The notes under the pieces: generated by a model
What the model was told of the DNA's origin: nothing
Database searches by the model: none
What the model saw: only the letters and a program-made list of their open reading frames with translations
Position numbers and translations under genes: made by a program
DNA from: Bordetella parapertussis
GTDB taxonomy: Bacteria; Cyanobacteriota; Cyanobacteriia; PCC-6307; Cyanobiaceae
Reading direction: 5' to 3'
Length of the DNA: 14,972 nt
Assembly (NCBI GenBank): GCA_943324725.2
Contig: CALPMR020000036.1
Span: 1-14,972 of the forward strand
Part shown: positions 1-6,589 of the stretch, piece by piece
Layout: every line of letters starts with the position of its first letter
Position numbering within the stretch: the first letter of the stretch is position 1

Positions 1-278
1 AGGGGATAGCGCGCGGCCCAGTCCAGCCAGGGAGCATCGAACAGCAGGGAGGTGGGATAGAGGCCCTGCTCCGCCTCCTGCCAATCCAGCTCGATCAGAC
101 GTTCCATCGCCTGGCGCAGCTGATCGAGCAGCTCCGGCGGCAGCGGTTCGGTTTTCGGGGCACCATCCGGCGCCAGCAGCCCCATCAGGCGGGTGCTGGC
201 TTCCTTGTGGGCCAGGCCGACAAGGCTCTTGCCTTGCTGCATGGTCCGGTAGGCCAGCTTGGTGAGCGTTTCGGGCAC
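1..278 (-). CDS. class I SAM-dependent methyltransferase, N-terminal part (3' end outside window)
   Basis: Only the first 92 codons are present; the gene runs off the left edge. From a GTG at 278 the protein begins MPETLTKLAYRTMQQGKSLV and continues with AHKEAS, LLDQLRQAMERLIELDW and AEQGLYPTSLLFDAPWLDWA. I recognise this as the N-terminal region of a conserved cyanobacterial family whose C-terminal half is a class I S-adenosylmethionine methyltransferase fold. That catalytic half is not in the window, so the activity is inferred from memory of the family and the substrate is unknown. No ATG occurs in this frame upstream; ATGs at about 292 and 310 are in another frame. No clear ribosome binding site is visible. 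The gene lies downstream of glnA but beyond a strong terminator, so it probably has its own promoter. Confidence 0.7.
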   Translation of the reverse strand, partial: MPETLTKLAYRTMQQGKSLVGLAHKEASTRLMGLLAPDGAPKTEPLPPELLDQLRQAMERLIELDWQEAEQGLYPTSLLFDAPWLDWAARYP

Positions 279-363
279 GGAAGCGGCATGGGGGGATCGG
301 ATGTCGCCATTCCAACAGGTTCAAACGCCAACCGAGGGCACCAGCAACAGGTCGCCCAGCAAG

Positions 364-393
364 CCAGCAAAAAGCCCCGGCGTCAGCCGGGGC
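364..393 (-). terminator. rho-independent terminator of glnA
   Basis: Read on the minus strand there is a perfect 8-bp GC stem, GCCCCGGC / GCCGGGGC (374-381 and 386-393), closed by a 4-nt loop. It is followed directly by five T residues (the A run at 369-373). It begins 28 nt after the glnA stop. This is a textbook intrinsic terminator and the clearest one in the window. Confidence 0.9.
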
Positions 394-421
394 GGTGCAA
401 TCAGCAGGCAAGCTCCTGCAA

Positions 422-1840
422 TCAAGCGTCGTAGTACATCACGAATTCATGGGGATGGGGCCGCTGGCGCAGCTGCTGCACTTCCTCGTATTTGAGGGCA
501 ATCCAGTTGTTGATGAAGTCCTCGCTGAACACACCACCGGCCAGCAGGTATTCCTTGTCGCTATCCAGGGCTTCAAGGGCACCATTGAGGGAGGCGGGAA
601 CCGTGGAGATTTTCGAGAGCTCCTCGGCCGAGAGCTCAAACAGGTCGACATCGGTGCCATCACCGGGATCGATCTGGTTCCGGATGCCATCGATACCGGC
701 CATCAACATGGCGGAGAAGGCGATGTAGGGGTTGGCCAGAGCATCGCCGGAGCGGAACTCCAGGCGCTTGGCCTTGGGGTTGGGGCCGGTGAGCGGGATG
801 CGCACCGCCGCTGAGCGGTTGCCCTGGGAGTACACCAGGTTCACCGGCGCCTCGAAACCGGGCACCAGGCGCTTGTAACTGTTGGTGGTCGGGTTGGTGA
901 AGGCCAGGAAGCTGGGGGCGTGCTTGAGCAGCCCACCGATGTACCAGCGGGCGGTCTGGGAGAGATTGGCGTAGGTGCCTTCACCGAAGAACAGGGGCTG
1001 ACCGCCTTTCCAGAGGCTCTGATGCACGTGCATGCCGCTGCCGTTATCAGCGAAGACAGGCTTGGGCATGAAGGTGGCCGTTTTGCCGTATTTTTTGGCG
1101 ATATTGCGAACGACATATTTGTAGATCATCACGTTGTCAGCTGCGCTGATCAGTTCGGCGAACTTGATGCCGAGCTCATGCTGAGCTGTGGCCACTTCAT
1201 GGTGTTGCTTTTCAATCGGTACACCAAGAGCAGCCATGGTCAGCAGCATCTCACTGCGGATGTCCTGCATGGTGTCATTGGGAGCTACAGGGAAATAGCC
1301 CTCTTTGAGCAATACTTTATAGGCGAGATTGCCGCCTTCCTCGACTCGGTCGGTGTTCCAGGCCGCCTCGATCGAATCGACACTGTAGAAACTGGAGCCG
1401 TTGCCGCTCTTGTAGCGGACATCATCAAAGATGAAGAATTCGGGTTCGGGGCCGAAGAAGGCGGTATCGGCCAGTCCGGTGGAGCCGAGAAACTCCAGCG
1501 CCTTCTGGGCCAGGGCGCGGGGGCAGCGGCCATAGGGCTTGCCGCTGCGCGGTTCCTGGATCGAGCAGATCAGACTCAGGGTCTTGTGGCTGTAAAAAGG
1601 GTCAATCCAGGCGGTGTTCGGATCGGGAACCATCGCCATGTCTGACTCATTGATCGCCTTCCAGCCGCGGATCGAGGAGCCGTCGAAGGCCACGCCTTCA
1701 CTGAAGGAGGATTCATCAAGCAGGTCGTTGCACACCGTCAGGTGCTGCCACTTGCCATGGAGATCAACGAACTTCAGGTCGATCAGCTCGATGCCTTCGT
1801 CCTTGATCTGACGAAGAACGTCCTGGGCGGATTTGGCCAT
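422..1840 (-). CDS. glnA: type I glutamine synthetase
   Basis: Glutamine synthetase condenses glutamate and ammonium with ATP hydrolysis, the entry point of the GS-GOGAT cycle in the cytoplasm. The 472-residue product has the normal length for the dodecameric cyanobacterial GSI. Visible landmarks are the beta-grasp segment FDGSSIRGW (52-60), the metal-site strand [11 protein letters not shown] (128-138), the ATP/glutamate site [10 protein letters not shown] (266-275), NRSAAVRIP (341-349) and [12 protein letters not shown] (361-372). The ATG at 1840 gives [20 protein letters not shown], matching cyanobacterial homologues. The frame stays open to 1933, but those 31 extra codons are basic, unlike GS, and cross the putative regulatory sites. 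The position of the tyrosine adenylylated in enteric GS is F401 (DLFELSAEE), fitting the lack of adenylylation control in cyanobacteria. Expression is probably NtcA-controlled. Confidence 0.97.
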   Translation of the reverse strand: MAKSAQDVLRQIKDEGIELIDLKFVDLHGKWQHLTVCNDLLDESSFSEGVAFDGSSIRGWKAINESDMAMVPDPNTAWIDPFYSHKTLSLICSIQEPRSGKPYGRCPRALAQKALEFLGSTGLADTAFFGPEPEFFIFDDVRYKSGNGSSFYSVDSIEAAWNTDRVEEGGNLAYKVLLKEGYFPVAPNDTMQDIRSEMLLTMAALGVPIEKQHHEVATAQHELGIKFAELISAADNVMIYKYVVRNIAKKYGKTATFMPKPVFADNGSGMHVHQSLWKGGQPLFFGEGTYANLSQTARWYIGGLLKHAPSFLAFTNPTTNSYKRLVPGFEAPVNLVYSQGNRSAAVRIPLTGPNPKAKRLEFRSGDALANPYIAFSAMLMAGIDGIRNQIDPGDGTDVDLFELSAEELSKISTVPASLNGALEALDSDKEYLLAGGVFSEDFINNWIALKYEEVQQLRQRPHPHEFVMYYDA

Positions 1841-1862
1841 GGCACGGTGAGAAACTGGGATT

Positions 1863-1881
1863 TGCCGTCCCTGGGACGGCA
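1863..1881. promoter_or_regulatory. 19-bp perfect palindrome in the glnA leader
   Basis: TGCCGTCCC-T-GGGACGGCA has two perfect 9-bp arms around one central base, ending 22 bp before the glnA ATG. The 1-nt centre makes it a poor RNA hairpin unless inner pairs open, so a binding site for a dimeric regulator is at least as likely. No T tract follows, which argues against a terminator. Its function is unknown; the repeat itself is read directly from the sequence. Confidence 0.5.
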
Positions 1882-1890
1882 GGCTGGAAG

Positions 1891-1904
1891 GTACGGAGCG
1901 ATAC
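1891..1904 (-). promoter_or_regulatory. NtcA-type box GTA-N8-TAC upstream of glnA
   Basis: The exact cyanobacterial NtcA consensus GTA-N8-TAC (GTATCGCTCCGTAC on the glnA strand) lies 50 bp upstream of the glnA start. NtcA is the CRP-family nitrogen regulator and glnA is one of its classic targets. A class II activated promoter should have a -10 box (TA-N3-T) about 22 bp downstream of the box. I do not see one there, because that place is taken by the 19-bp palindrome. A chance match in a spacer of this size is possible, at a few percent. Confidence 0.5.
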
Positions 1905-2002
1905 CGATGCGGTTTTGTATCGGTTGCGACCAAATGGCCGGTTCGGCCCGAATCGCCGCCGCGGGACTGACGCTCAAAGGCTGCGTAACCGTTTCTGTCA
2001 AC

Positions 2003-2025
2003 TTGCCCAGATCCACGCTGGGCAA
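2003..2025. promoter_or_regulatory. inverted repeat upstream of apcF, possible operator
   Basis: TTGCCCA (2003-2009) and TGGGCAA (2019-2025) form a perfect 7-bp inverted repeat with a 9-nt centre. The direct repeat ACCGTTTnTG flanks it at 1988-1997 and 2035-2044. It sits 60 to 83 bp upstream of the apcF ATG in the divergent spacer. A weak extended -10 candidate (TGCTAGCTT, 2047-2055) follows, with no good -35. The arrangement suggests a regulated apcF promoter; no regulator can be named from the sequence. Confidence 0.4.
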
Positions 2026-2085
2026 AGGAATCTGACCGTTTGTGAGTGCTAGCTTCCGCTGCAGGTGCGTCGATTTCATCCGACC

Positions 2086-2607
2086 ATGCGCGATGCCATC
2101 AGTGGCCTGATCGGCCGTTACGACCAGCTGGGCCGCTATTTCGATCGGGCGGCCATCGATCGTATCGATGCCTTTTATGCCCAGTCCACAATTCGGCTGG
2201 CGGCGGTGGAGCTGATCAACCGCGAAGCGGCCACGATCGTGCGGGAAGCGTCCCAGCGTCTCTGGCTGGAAGATCCGGAGCTGATCCTGGCCGGTGGCAA
2301 CGCCTACACCACCCGTCGCCTGGCGGCCTGCCTGCGCGACATGGATTATTTCCTGCGCTATGCCAGCTACGCCCTGATTGCCGACGATCTGACGATCCTC
2401 GACGAACGGGTGCTCAACGGCCTCGATGACACCTACAAGAGTCTCGGCGTGCCCACCGGCCCGACGGTGCGCAGCATCTCCCTGCTGGGTGAAGTGCTCA
2501 GCGAGATGCTGGCCGAGGCGGGTGTGGCCGATGCCGCCGCCGTGGTGAGGGTGCCCTTCGACCACCTGGTGCGCGGGCTGGCCACCAGCAATGTGCGCGC
2601 CCGCTGA
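2086..2607 (+). CDS. apcF: allophycocyanin beta-18 subunit (ApcF)
   Basis: ApcF replaces one beta subunit in the core cylinders of the phycobilisome and sits next to the terminal emitter domain of ApcE, passing energy towards photosystem II. The 173-residue product is a phycobiliprotein beta-type globin fold with [13 protein letters not shown] at the start, GGNAYTTRR (70-78) including N72, the usual methylated asparagine, and [18 protein letters not shown], in which C82 binds phycocyanobilin. The divergence from ApcB and lengthened C-terminus suit the beta-18 type, usually about 169 residues. The ATG at 2086 matches family N-termini; an in-frame GTG at 2065 would add seven residues without family support. 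No Shine-Dalgarno sequence is obvious. The gene stands alone and diverges from glnA. Its bilin would be made by PcyA, encoded at the other end of the window. Confidence 0.93.
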   Translation: MRDAISGLIGRYDQLGRYFDRAAIDRIDAFYAQSTIRLAAVELINREAATIVREASQRLWLEDPELILAGGNAYTTRRLAACLRDMDYFLRYASYALIADDLTILDERVLNGLDDTYKSLGVPTGPTVRSISLLGEVLSEMLAEAGVADAAAVVRVPFDHLVRGLATSNVRAR

Positions 2608-3110
2608 GCTCCAGAGCCGCCGTTGCGATCGCCGAGCAGCCCGGCGTGGTCCGAGCTGACGGGCTCGATCTGACCGGTTCAGTCCGGCAGATTCAGTCCA
2701 GCAGGTTCAGTCCGGCGGATTCAATCTGGCGGATTCAACCGGCTGTCTCTCAGAAGGATCCCCCTACCCATCGGCTGCTGACTCACTGGCGGCAGGGAAC
2801 GGTTGTCGTGCCCTGACTGTGCTTGAGCCAGGCAGGACTGGCATTCGAGGACATCGGCTTGAGCCCAAGCCATCGCTGTCAACACCTTGCCCCGCAGCTG
2901 CCTTGACTGGGGTGGTGTGGTGGGTCCGCTTGCCTGTCTGGCTCGAAGCCGTCCCACTCCGGCAGTTGGTCCCGGTTTCCAGCGCTCCTGGCTGCGCAGC
3001 TCCCCCAGGGCTGGGGCCGTTGCATTCAGCCGCTGCGGGCAGCGATCGGGGGCCACCGTTCCCTAATCTCAGCCCACCCGTCCGCCGCCGCTCCGGTCTT
3101 GGTTCTTTCT
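2608..3110. other. about 500 bp without a supportable gene
   Basis: The spacer between apcF and the aminotransferase gene holds a weak 5-bp hairpin (CGAGC/GCTCG, 2652-2667, no T tract), a 14-bp degenerate tandem repeat (2670-2739), one HIP1 octamer GCGATCGC (2625-2632), and a hairpin GGCTTG-AGCC-CAAGCC (2856-2871). Part of that hairpin sequence, GCTTGAGCC, also occurs at 2821-2829. Open frames on both strands here are low-complexity, rich in Pro, Arg and Ser, and resemble no family I know. A promoter for the downstream gene must lie here; TAATCT at 3064-3069 is a weak -10 candidate. An undescribed small RNA is possible but not shown. Confidence 0.6.
2670..2739. repeat. degenerate 14-bp tandem repeat, five units
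   Basis: Five consecutive 14-bp units with consensus close to CCGGCGGATTCAGT run from 2670 to 2739: ctgaccggttcagt, ccggcagattcagt, ccagcaggttcagt, ccggcggattcaat, ctggcggattcaac. Neighbouring units differ at two to four positions. The array begins 62 bp after the apcF stop. It is noncoding as far as I can see and is too short, and without proper spacers, to be a CRISPR array. Confidence 0.8.
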
Positions 3111-4289
3111 GTGCAGCCTCCCATCAATTCCAGCCATCGGCTCCAGCTCGATCCGATCGCCACCCCTGAACGTCTGCTGCTCGGTCCTGGTCCCTCCAAC
3201 GCCCATCCCAAGGTGCTCGAGGCCCTCGCCCGGCCCCCGATCGGCCATCTCGACCCCCTTTACATCGAGTTGATGGGCGAGGTGCAGGAGCTGCTGCGCT
3301 ACGCCTGGCAAACCGACAATCGGCTGACGATCCCGATGAGCGGCACCGGTAGCGCCGCCATGGAGGCCACTCTGGCCAACACGATCGAGCCGGGCGACAA
3401 AGTGCTGGTGGCGGTGATGGGTTATTTCGGGCTGCGCCTGGTGGACATGGCCGGTCGCTATCGGGCCGATGTGGTCAGCATCGAGAAGCCCTGGGGTGAA
3501 GCCTTCAGCCTCGAGGAGCTGGAGCAGGCGCTGATCAGCCACAAGCCGGCCATCCTGGCGATGGTCCATGCCGAAACCTCCACGGGCGTGTGCCAGCCGA
3601 TGGAGGGCATCGGTGCGCTCTGCCGCCAGCACGATTGCCTGCTGCTGCTCGATACCGTCACCTCGCTCGGGGCCGTGCCGCTACTGCTGGACGAATGGCA
3701 GGTTGATCTGGCCTACAGCTGCAGCCAGAAGGGACTCAGCTGCCCTCCAGGGCTTGGTCCATTCACGATGGGTCCGCGGGCTGAGGCCAAGCTGGCAGCC
3801 CGCAGCGACAAGGTGCCCAACTGGTATCTCGATGTCTCCCTGCTCAATCAGTACTGGGGCAGCGACCGGGTGTATCACCACACCGCCCCGGTGAACATGA
3901 ACTTCGGCATGCGCGAAGCCCTGCGGCTGCTGGCTGAAGAAGGCCTGGACAACGCCTGGATTCGCCATCGCCGCAATGCCGAGCGCCTCTGGGCCGGTCT
4001 TGAGCGCCTCGGCCTCACACTTCACGTGCCGCTTGAGCTGCGCCTGCCCACCCTCACCACCGTGCGCATCCCCGAGGGTGTGGATGGCAAGGCGTTCAGC
4101 CGCCATCTGCTCGACACCCATGGCATCGAGGTCGGTGGGGGCCTCGGCGCCCTGGCGGGCAAGGTCTGGCGCATCGGCCTGATGGGTTACAACAGCACCC
4201 CGGAGAACGTCGATCGCCTGCTGAGCCTGTTGGAGGAGGAGCTGCCCGCTTTCCTGCCCAGCTCCCCGGCCATGGTGGCCGTCGGCTGA
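3111..4289 (+). CDS. class V aminotransferase, alanine/serine-glyoxylate aminotransferase
   Basis: A fold-type I PLP enzyme that most likely transaminates glyoxylate to glycine with alanine or serine as donor, a photorespiratory step in cyanobacteria. The family was once mislabelled in cyanobacteria as the small subunit of a soluble hydrogenase; nothing here suggests a hydrogenase. The 392-residue protein shows LLLGPGPSNAHP near the start, the phosphate-cup segment SGTGSAAMEA (about 77-86), LLLLDTVTSLG with the pyridine-binding Asp at about 181, and the Schiff-base lysine in YSCSQKGLSCPPG (about K207). The family length is about 380-390. The start is uncertain: GTG at 3111 is chosen over TTG at 3099, which would add four residues; neither has a Shine-Dalgarno sequence. 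The gene stands alone, convergent with tadA. Confidence 0.92.
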   Translation: MQPPINSSHRLQLDPIATPERLLLGPGPSNAHPKVLEALARPPIGHLDPLYIELMGEVQELLRYAWQTDNRLTIPMSGTGSAAMEATLANTIEPGDKVLVAVMGYFGLRLVDMAGRYRADVVSIEKPWGEAFSLEELEQALISHKPAILAMVHAETSTGVCQPMEGIGALCRQHDCLLLLDTVTSLGAVPLLLDEWQVDLAYSCSQKGLSCPPGLGPFTMGPRAEAKLAARSDKVPNWYLDVSLLNQYWGSDRVYHHTAPVNMNFGMREALRLLAEEGLDNAWIRHRRNAERLWAGLERLGLTLHVPLELRLPTLTTVRIPEGVDGKAFSRHLLDTHGIEVGGGLGALAGKVWRIGLMGYNSTPENVDRLLSLLEEELPAFLPSSPAMVAVG

Positions 4290-4307
4290 AGCTGTCGGCG
4301 GCGGCCA

Positions 4308-4330
4308 TGGGGCTCCAGCTTGGGGCTCCA
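4308..4330. repeat. short direct repeat in the convergent spacer
   Basis: TGGGGCTCCA occurs twice (4308-4317 and 4321-4330) in the 69-bp space between the aminotransferase and tadA stops, followed by a run of eight G at 4337-4344. No intrinsic terminator is visible for either gene. The G run is a place where sequencing or replication errors are likely, but it is noncoding. Confidence 0.6.
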
Positions 4331-4358
4331 CCTTGCGGGGGGGGCACCATCCGGTCGT

Positions 4359-4829
4359 TCACCCCTGGGCGCGGCGGCTGCGAAACCAGTCGCTGAGTTG
4401 CTGCCGGGCCTCCGGCCCCCGCACGCCCCCCCGGATCACCATGTGGTGGTGGGCACTGGGATCGGCGGCCAGGTTGAGGCAGCCGCCCAAGGCGCCCCGT
4501 TTGGTATCGACAGCGCCGAACACCACCCGCCCGACACGCGCCTGAATCAGGGCACCGGCGCACATCGGGCAGGGTTCGAGGGTGACCAGCAGGCTGCAAT
4601 CGTTGAAGCGCCAGTCACCCCGCAGGGCCGCCGCCTGGCGCAACGCCACCAATTCGGCGTGACCGAGGGGATCCTGCTGGCGATGGCGGCGGTTGCTGCC
4701 CCAACCGAGACAATGGCCCTGACGATCGAGCATCACCGCCGCCACGGGGATCTCCCCCTGCTCCCCGACCCGCCCCGCCTGGCGCAGCAGGCGTTCCATC
4801 CAGAATTCATCCTGCAGGCGCTGCTCCAT
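4359..4829 (-). CDS. tadA: tRNA-specific adenosine-34 deaminase
   Basis: TadA deaminates A34 to inosine in the anticodon wobble position, classically of tRNA-Arg(ACG), so that one tRNA reads three codons. The 156-residue product has the zinc-dependent cytidine-deaminase fold: H57 and the proton-shuttle E59 in GHAELVAL, and the zinc cysteines C87 and C90 in LEPCPMCAGALIQ. It is followed by the typical RVGRVVFGAVDTKRGALGG segment and a normal-length C-terminus. The ATG at 4829 is preceded by AAGGGAG (4832-4838 on the plus strand), a Shine-Dalgarno-like stretch placed rather close to the start. The gene is divergent from the decarboxylase gene with a 73-bp spacer and is probably monocistronic. 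The function is essential in most bacteria. Confidence 0.96.
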   Translation of the reverse strand: MEQRLQDEFWMERLLRQAGRVGEQGEIPVAAVMLDRQGHCLGWGSNRRHRQQDPLGHAELVALRQAAALRGDWRFNDCSLLVTLEPCPMCAGALIQARVGRVVFGAVDTKRGALGGCLNLAADPSAHHHMVIRGGVRGPEARQQLSDWFRSRRAQG

Positions 4830-4860
4830 CGCTCCCTTGTAGCCCCAAGCGGCAGGGCAC

Positions 4861-4875
4861 GGGGCAGAATGCCCC
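4861..4875. promoter_or_regulatory. dyad in the tadA/decarboxylase divergent spacer
   Basis: GGGGCA-GAA-TGCCCC is a perfect 6-bp inverted repeat with a 3-nt centre, lying between two divergent start codons and 27 bp before the decarboxylase GTG. It could be an operator or a leader hairpin. No flanking T tract or regulator suggests which. Confidence 0.3.
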
Positions 4876-4902
4876 CCACAGTGACCGTCCCCGTTGGCCA
4901 GC

Positions 4903-6333
4903 GTGCCCTCCGTTCAGCGGCTTCCCCTGGCACCGGCTCTGGCTGGCACCGCCGAGCTCAGCGGCTTCGCCGCACCCACCGGGCTTGATCCGCAGCTGGA
5001 GCGCTTTCTGCATCAGGCTTCCAGCCTGCTCTGCCAGTGGCTTGGCCAGGCCGAATCGGGATCCCCCTTGCCGGCCCTGAGTGTGCTGCCGGCGGTGGAG
5101 CCGGAGTTCGAAGGCCTACCGGCCGAGCGCTTGCTGGCGGATCTGCAGCTGGTGATGGAGGGGGCCTTCAACCCCAACCATCCGGGCGCCCTCGCCCATC
5201 TCGATCCGCCGCCGCTGGCGGCCTCGATCGCCGCCGATCTGATCTGCGCCGGTCTGAACAACAACCTGCTGGCTGAAGAGCTCTCCCCCAGCCTCACCCG
5301 CCTGGAGCGCAGCCTGTGCTCCTGGCTGGCCCAGCAGTTCGGCCTGGGCGATCAGGCCGGTGGCGTGGCGGCCAGCGGCGGCTCCCTCAGCAACCTGATG
5401 GCTCTGGTCACGGCGCGCCGCAGTCGCGGCCTCGGCTGCCGCGGCGATGCAGTGGTGCTCTGCAGCGCCGATGCCCATGTCTCCTTGGACAAGGCGATGG
5501 CGGTGATGGGGCTTCCTGCCGAAGCGCTGCTCCGTCTGCCGGTGGATGCTCAGGGCCAGCTGGAGGCCGCCGCCCTGGCGGAGCGCCTCGACCAGCTCGC
5601 CGCGGCGGGCATCCCGGTGCTGGCGGTGGTGGCCACGGCCGGCACCACGGTGCGCGGGGCCATCGATCCCCTGGTGGCCATCGCCGCCCTCTGCCGCCGC
5701 CACGGCCACTGGTTGCACGTCGACGGGGCGATCGGCGCCGTGTTCGCGCTTGCCCCTGCGCAGCGTCAGCGGTTGCGGGGCCTGGACCTGGCCGATTCGA
5801 TCACGGTCAATCCCCAGAAGCTGCTCGGCATCACCAAGACCTCCTCGCTGCTGTTGCTGGCCGACCCGGCCAAGCTGCAGGCGGCCTTCGCCACCGGTCT
5901 GCCCTACATGGAGCCCAGCTGGGGCGCCGGCCACGGCGGTGAATCCGGTCTGCAGGGCAGCCGGCCGGCCGAAATTCTCAAGCTCTGGCTGGGTCTGCGC
6001 CAACTGGGTCTGGTCGGCATCAACGCCCTGGTGGAGGGGGCGATTGAGCGGCGGCGCCAGCTTGTGTCCCTGCTGGCCGGCGACCCCCGCCTGGAGCTGC
6101 TGGGCGGCCCTTTGCACCTGCTGGCCTTCCGGCCCCGGGGCCTCGATCCCCAGGGCGCTGAAGCCTGGTCCAGCCGCACCCGTCAGGCCCTGCTGGCGGA
6201 GCAGCTGATGCTCTCGAGGCCCTGGTATCAGGGCCAGCACCATCTCAAGGCTGTGCTGGGCAATCCCCACACCCAGACCAACCATCTCGAGCGTCTGGCC
6301 CGCATCGTGCAGGAGAATCTGCCCCATGGTTGA
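4903..6333 (+). CDS. PLP-dependent group II amino acid decarboxylase family protein
   Basis: The 476-residue protein belongs to the aromatic-L-amino-acid/glutamate/diaminobutyrate decarboxylase superfamily (fold type I). Visible features are FNPNHPGALAHLDPPPL near 90, the PLP phosphate segment GVAASGGSLSNLMAL (about 154-168), the ring-stacking histidine in SADAHVSLDKA (about H192), HVDGAIGAV with the pyridine-nitrogen Asp (about D274), and the Schiff-base lysine in ITVNPQKLLGITKTSS (about K306). The family HK pair is thus QK here, as in a subgroup of these enzymes. The substrate cannot be read from the sequence; diaminobutyrate, aspartate or an aromatic amino acid are all possible. GTG at 4903 is chosen; TTG at 4894 is the only upstream in-frame alternative because a stop lies at 4882. 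The last 8 nt overlap the next gene, suggesting translational coupling. Confidence 0.85.
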   Translation: MPSVQRLPLAPALAGTAELSGFAAPTGLDPQLERFLHQASSLLCQWLGQAESGSPLPALSVLPAVEPEFEGLPAERLLADLQLVMEGAFNPNHPGALAHLDPPPLAASIAADLICAGLNNNLLAEELSPSLTRLERSLCSWLAQQFGLGDQAGGVAASGGSLSNLMALVTARRSRGLGCRGDAVVLCSADAHVSLDKAMAVMGLPAEALLRLPVDAQGQLEAAALAERLDQLAAAGIPVLAVVATAGTTVRGAIDPLVAIAALCRRHGHWLHVDGAIGAVFALAPAQRQRLRGLDLADSITVNPQKLLGITKTSSLLLLADPAKLQAAFATGLPYMEPSWGAGHGGESGLQGSRPAEILKLWLGLRQLGLVGINALVEGAIERRRQLVSLLAGDPRLELLGGPLHLLAFRPRGLDPQGAEAWSSRTRQALLAEQLMLSRPWYQGQHHLKAVLGNPHTQTNHLERLARIVQENLPHG

Positions 6334-6589
6334 TCTCCCTGGCGATCAGAAGCAGCCGAGTCCGCAACCGCAACCTCCCGCTGCCAAGGCCAAGGCAGGC
6401 TCCCGCTGGCTGGCGATCGTCACCGGAGCGATCTCGATCCTGATCGGTGTGCTCTATCTGCTGCTGATCACGGTTCTCGATAGTCGCGGTCCCCTGCGTC
6501 CGCCTCCGCCTGAGGCCCTCGGCTACGTCCAGCTGGACGGGGCGGCAAGCGCACCTGGCGGCGCTGCAGCGGTTCCACCACCCGGTTGA
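6326..6589 (+). CDS. small single-helix membrane protein, conserved in cyanobacteria
   Basis: An 87-residue protein of unknown function. A Pro/Gln/Lys-rich N-terminus (1-26) leads into one hydrophobic helix (about 29-51, WLAIVTGAISILIGVLYLLL), followed by LDSRGPLRPPPPEALG and an Ala/Pro/Gly tail. I recall similar short cyanobacterial proteins with the ITGAIS...LDxRGP core, so the core is probably real. The ATG overlaps the decarboxylase stop by 8 nt, making the pair a likely transcriptional unit. The positive residues before the helix suggest a cytoplasmic N-terminus. The last 122 nt overlap the 3' end of the GTPase gene on the opposite strand, which is unusual. No enzymatic role can be proposed. 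Confidence 0.75.
   Translation: MVDLPGDQKQPSPQPQPPAAKAKAGSRWLAIVTGAISILIGVLYLLLITVLDSRGPLRPPPPEALGYVQLDGAASAPGGAAAVPPPG

Noticed and set aside
1841..1933. 31-codon N-terminal extension of glnA
   Set aside because: The added residues are basic and unlike any glutamine synthetase, the conserved protein starts at the 1840 ATG, and the stretch contains the NtcA box and palindrome.
2625..2632. HIP1 octamer GCGATCGC as a genome-wide repeat
   Set aside because: Only one copy was spotted, so the high HIP1 density of some cyanobacteria is not seen here.
2652..2667. Hairpin after apcF as a terminator
   Set aside because: A 5-bp stem without a T tract is too weak to call an intrinsic terminator.
2670..2739. 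Possible CRISPR array
   Set aside because: Units are only 14 bp, directly adjacent without spacers, and no cas genes are present.
2721..3169. Two open frames (minus 2721-3056, plus 2819-3169) in the gene-poor spacer
   Set aside because: Composition is low-complexity and follows GC content. One runs through the tandem repeat, the other overlaps the start of the aminotransferase gene in another frame. No family resemblance was seen.
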